Below are positions 61,388 to 64,000 of a stretch of 64,000 nt of DNA, piece after piece. Numbering within the stretch: the stretch's first letter is position 1; each line of letters begins with the position of its first letter. The position numbers and the translations under genes were made by a program. The notes under the pieces are model-generated. The model had not been told where the DNA came from and did not search any database. It worked only from the letters and a program-made list of their open reading frames with translations. Source of the stretch: Pigmentiphaga aceris. Its GTDB lineage: Bacteria > Pseudomonadota > Gammaproteobacteria > Burkholderiales > Burkholderiaceae_B. Location of the stretch: the NCBI RefSeq assembly GCF_008119665.1, contig NZ_CP043046.1:3968001-4032000 (forward strand). Direction: 5' to 3'.

Positions 61388-61403
61388 CTATTGGACCGCA
61401 TAG
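61388..61403 (+). promoter_or_regulatory. Candidate LysR-type binding site before the importer genes
   Basis: CTAT-N8-ATAG (61388-61391 and 61400-61403) is a short dyad containing the T-N11-A arrangement common to LysR sites. A GCACC/GGTGC hairpin lies at 61433-61446. No clear promoter hexamers were found. Confidence 0.35.
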
Positions 61404-61526
61404 TGCCCCCCTCGATACAGTCACTTCACACCGCACCTCGCGGTGCCACTGTGTCGAAGAACATAGCTGAAACGACCCTCGACGCCGATGCCGGCAGGGG
61501 TTCTTTTTAATGTGGCGGGGACAAAC

Positions 61527-62561
61527 ATGAATAACAAAACATCGATCTGTGTGGCGTTTGCGCTGATGCTTGCGGGCGGCCACGCCATGGCACAACAGCA
61601 GAAAATCCTTTACGTAGGCGGCTCCGGCGGCAGTGTCCAGAAACTGTTCCAGGAAAAGATCATCCCCGCCTTCGAAGCGACGCATCCAGTCAAGATCAGC
61701 TATGTGCCAGGCATCTCAAGCGAGCTGGTCGCCAAGCTGCAAGCCCAGCGAGGCAGACAGGAACTGAACGTCGTGATGGTCGACGACGGCCCGATGTATC
61801 AGGCCCTGCAATATGGTTTTTGTGAGCCGCTGAGCAATCCTGCGGCCTATGCCGATATCTACGATACGGCGCGCTTCGGCCCCAACGCCATCGGCATCGG
61901 CCTGATTGCCACCGGCATTGCCTACAACAAGGCCACCTTCGACAAGAACGGCTGGGCCGCACCCAAGTCCTGGAACGACCTGACGGATGCGAAGTACAAA
62001 CAGCGGCTCACGGCATCGTCCTTGTCCGGCACTTACGGCGTGCACACCTTGCTGATGTTCGCGCGCATCAATGGCGGCAGCGAAACGAACATCGAGCCGG
62101 GTTTCGACGCGATCGGAAAGAAAGTGGCCCCCAATGTGCTGAGCTGGTCATCGTCGCCTGCCAAGCTGGCCGAAATGTTCCAGAACCGCGATGTGGACGT
62201 CGCCGTCTGGGGAAGCAGCCGCACTCTCGCGCTGAAGAACACCGGTTTCCCGGTTGAATTCGTCTACCCCGCCGAAGGTGCTGCGGCGCTGGTCACCGCG
62301 GCTTGCGTCGTCGTGCAAAACAATGCGCCAGAGGCGTCGCAGGCCTTCGTGCAATTTCTGGTGACGCCCCAGGTGCAGCAGTGGCTGGCATCTGAAGGTT
62401 GGGGCCCCACCAACAGCAAAACCAAGCTTGCAGATGACGTAGCCAAGAACGTTCCCTATGGCCCCGATGACATCAAGAAACTCGTGAAAGTCGACTGGCA
62501 GGTCGTAAATCAGAAACGCGCGGAGTGGACCAATCGCTGGAATCGAACGATAGAACGTTGA
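61527..62561 (+). CDS. ABC importer extracellular solute-binding protein (PotD-like)
   Basis: A 344-residue periplasmic binding protein. ATG 61527 with GGGGA upstream gives MNNKTSICVAFALMLAGGHAMAQ, a signal peptide cleaved after AMA. The mature chain starts QQQKILYVGGSGGSVQKLFQEKIIPAFEATHPVKISYVPG and includes VVMVDDGPMYQALQYGF and YNKATFDKNGWAAPKSWNDLTDAKYKQRL, a spermidine/putrescine-like class 8 fold. The ligand is unknown. It leads an operon with a PotA-like ATPase and permease and lies downstream of a LysR regulator. Confidence 0.9.
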   Translation: MNNKTSICVAFALMLAGGHAMAQQQKILYVGGSGGSVQKLFQEKIIPAFEATHPVKISYVPGISSELVAKLQAQRGRQELNVVMVDDGPMYQALQYGFCEPLSNPAAYADIYDTARFGPNAIGIGLIATGIAYNKATFDKNGWAAPKSWNDLTDAKYKQRLTASSLSGTYGVHTLLMFARINGGSETNIEPGFDAIGKKVAPNVLSWSSSPAKLAEMFQNRDVDVAVWGSSRTLALKNTGFPVEFVYPAEGAAALVTAACVVVQNNAPEASQAFVQFLVTPQVQQWLASEGWGPTNSKTKLADDVAKNVPYGPDDIKKLVKVDWQVVNQKRAEWTNRWNRTIER

Positions 62562-62654
62562 ACCGCTTGCTGATGCTCGTTTTGGTCAGCCGTTCCTCGT
62601 TCGCACGTTTCCCGTTCCCTCATTTTGCGGAAGGGGCCTCGGTCCCTGTATTCC

Positions 62655-63755
62655 ATGAGCTTCCTGTCACTTCGATCCCTGAGCAAGACCTACGGCGGTG
62701 ACGCCCAGGTCGTGCGTGGGCTGAACCTCGATGTCGAACGAGGCGAATTCGTGTCCTTGCTCGGCCCCTCGGGCTGCGGCAAGACCACCACCTTGCAGAT
62801 GGTCGCTGGTTTCGCCGCGCCTACTGCAGGTCGCGTTTTCCTCGACGGTGTCGACATCACCGAGATGCGCCCGGAAAAGCGCGACATGGGCCTGGTGTTT
62901 CAAGGCTATGCCCTGTTCCCCCACATGAACGTCGCCGACAACGTTGGCTTCGGGCTTGAAATGCGCAAGCTGCCCCGAGCCGAAGCCGCCAAGCGCATTG
63001 CGGAGGCGCTGGAGATGGTCAGGCTGGACGGTCTGGGCAAGCGTTATCCCAGCGAGCTTTCGGGCGGTCAGCGCCAGCGCGTGGCAATTGCCCGCGCGCT
63101 GGCCATCCGTCCTCAAGTCTTGTTGCTGGACGAACCCATGTCCAACCTCGACGCAAAACTGCGCGGCGAAATGCACGTCGAATTGCGTGCCTTGCAGCGG
63201 CAGTTGGGCATCACCACCATTCTGGTGACGCACGACCAGGTCGAGGCCATGACCATGAGCGATCGCATCGCGGTAATGAGTCAGGGCAAGATCGCGCAAC
63301 TGGGCACGCCCTTCGACGTGTACGACCGGCCCGCCTCGGGCTTTGCATCGAGCTTCCTGGGGCAGACCAATGTGATTGCCGGCCGCGTCACGGAAATGCG
63401 CGAGCACTGTGCAATCGTGCAGGCTGGCCCGTGCAGCTTGCGTATTCCGCACGCGGGCCACGCCGGGCAAGCCATCAGCGGCGAAGTCGGCGTGTATATC
63501 CGGCCCGAACGGCTGCGCCTGGCCCCCGCCGGTCAGGGCAGCCTCGCCGGCCGTGTGAAGACCCGGCTGTTCCTTGGCAACCTGTGGCTCTACGAAGTCG
63601 ACAGCGTCCTTGGCAAGCTGCGCCTGACCTCGGCCAATCTGGGCGATCAATTGCCCGAAGAAGGCGAAAACGTCGGCCTGATCTGGCGCGATGAAGACTT
63701 GCGCGCGATTGCGAACGAAGTTTCTGGCCAAGTTCCAAGCGAGCGTGCCCAATGA
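62655..63755 (+). CDS. ABC importer ATP-binding protein (PotA-like)
   Basis: A 366-residue ATPase with Walker A LLGPSGCGKTT, Q-loop VFQGYALFPHM, signature LSGGQRQRV, Walker B LLLDEPMSNLD, and switch VTHDQVEAMTMSDR. A C-terminal TOBE domain follows (VGVYIRPERLRLAP ... RVKTRLFLGNLWLYEVDS). The start at ATG 62655 gives the usual MSFLSLRSLSKTYGG; an upstream in-frame ATG would add 10 unlikely residues. The stop codon overlaps the permease ATG. Confidence 0.95.
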   Translation: MSFLSLRSLSKTYGGDAQVVRGLNLDVERGEFVSLLGPSGCGKTTTLQMVAGFAAPTAGRVFLDGVDITEMRPEKRDMGLVFQGYALFPHMNVADNVGFGLEMRKLPRAEAAKRIAEALEMVRLDGLGKRYPSELSGGQRQRVAIARALAIRPQVLLLDEPMSNLDAKLRGEMHVELRALQRQLGITTILVTHDQVEAMTMSDRIAVMSQGKIAQLGTPFDVYDRPASGFASSFLGQTNVIAGRVTEMREHCAIVQAGPCSLRIPHAGHAGQAISGEVGVYIRPERLRLAPAGQGSLAGRVKTRLFLGNLWLYEVDSVLGKLRLTSANLGDQLPEEGENVGLIWRDEDLRAIANEVSGQVPSERAQ

Positions 63756-64000
63756 CTGACACTTCCGCCCGCGCAAGCGCGCCCTGGAGCCTGTCTTCAC
63801 CCGCGCTGCTGCTGTTCATTGGCATCCTGCTGGTGCCGTTGCTGCTGACGGCCGTGCTGTCCTTCAATGCCTTCGATGGCATGCGTGGCATCCAGCCCGG
63901 CTACACCTGGGCCAACTACGTCGAGATTCTTGGCGACGGTTACTACCACGAGATATTCATTCGGACCGGCTTGATGGCCCTGGGCGTCACCGCCTTGTGC
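63752..64000 (+). CDS. ABC importer permease (PotB-like), cut by the window end
   Basis: The first 83 codons are present. They read MTDTSARASAPWSLSSPALLL, then a first transmembrane helix (LLFIGILLVPLLLTAVLSF) and GYTWANYVEILGDGYYHEIFIRTGLMALGVTAL, the start of the second helix and the BPD_transp_1 domain of polyamine-type permeases. The gene overlaps the ATPase stop (ATGA) and continues past base 64000. A second permease probably follows outside the window. Confidence 0.88.
   Translation, partial: MTDTSARASAPWSLSSPALLLFIGILLVPLLLTAVLSFNAFDGMRGIQPGYTWANYVEILGDGYYHEIFIRTGLMALGVTALC

Overview
The window reads as chromosomal DNA of a GC-rich betaproteobacterium, most likely Burkholderiales and probably Alcaligenaceae (Bordetella/Achromobacter-like). 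The reasons are a Bug-family (TctC-type) periplasmic receptor, the housekeeping run yebC-purD-hemF-nadD-rsfS-rlmH-maf-rng, a BcsD/BcsP-containing cellulose operon, and many LysR/IclR/MarR/GntR regulators beside transporters. I see no tRNA, rRNA, CRISPR array, transposase or phage gene. The species call is inference; no database was searched.

Layout. 1-3116: the 3' end of upp, then a GntR/YtrA-type regulator with an ABC exporter. 3382-9322: a catabolic block with a Bug receptor, glucarate dehydratase, IclR regulator, thiolase-like protein and SDR dehydrogenase. 9323-10793: a gene-free stretch built from two inverted copies of a roughly 450-bp repeat with palindromic cores, plus four tandem 19-bp units between them. 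10794-17233: an AI-2E-family membrane protein, then a MarR regulator and a NodT/EmrA/EmrB tripartite efflux system, with matching MarR-type operators before marR and before the pump. 17360-25337: a divergent MFS transporter and the conserved housekeeping cluster. 25408-26229: two small genes on the minus strand.

26696-47820 is the centrepiece: a cellulose locus, bcsD-bcsP-bcsA-bcsB-bcsZ-bcsC, followed by nine genes resembling the wssFGHI cellulose-acetylation genes of Pseudomonas (relatives of algF/algI/algJ/algX). They occur as two cassettes, F-F-G-H-I and F-G-H-I, so there are three SGNH proteins, two AlgF-like proteins, two MBOAT acyltransferases and two AlgJ/X-like proteins. BcsA carries a PilZ domain, so synthesis should respond to c-di-GMP. 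BcsB and BcsC complete export, BcsZ trims, BcsD with BcsP should organise crystalline fibres, and the Wss-like proteins should O-acetylate the polymer in the periplasm. Sampled base composition suggests that part of the inner cassette has a different history.

47821-64000: a methyl-accepting chemotaxis protein, an EcsC-family protein, a RES/Xre-type toxin-antitoxin pair, an inositol-monophosphatase-family phosphatase, an ABC importer of the 2-aminoethylphosphonate class with a DeoR regulator and eutBC (probably an ethanolamine uptake and breakdown operon without microcompartment genes), and finally a LysR regulator with a PotD/PotA/PotB-like ABC importer cut by the window end.
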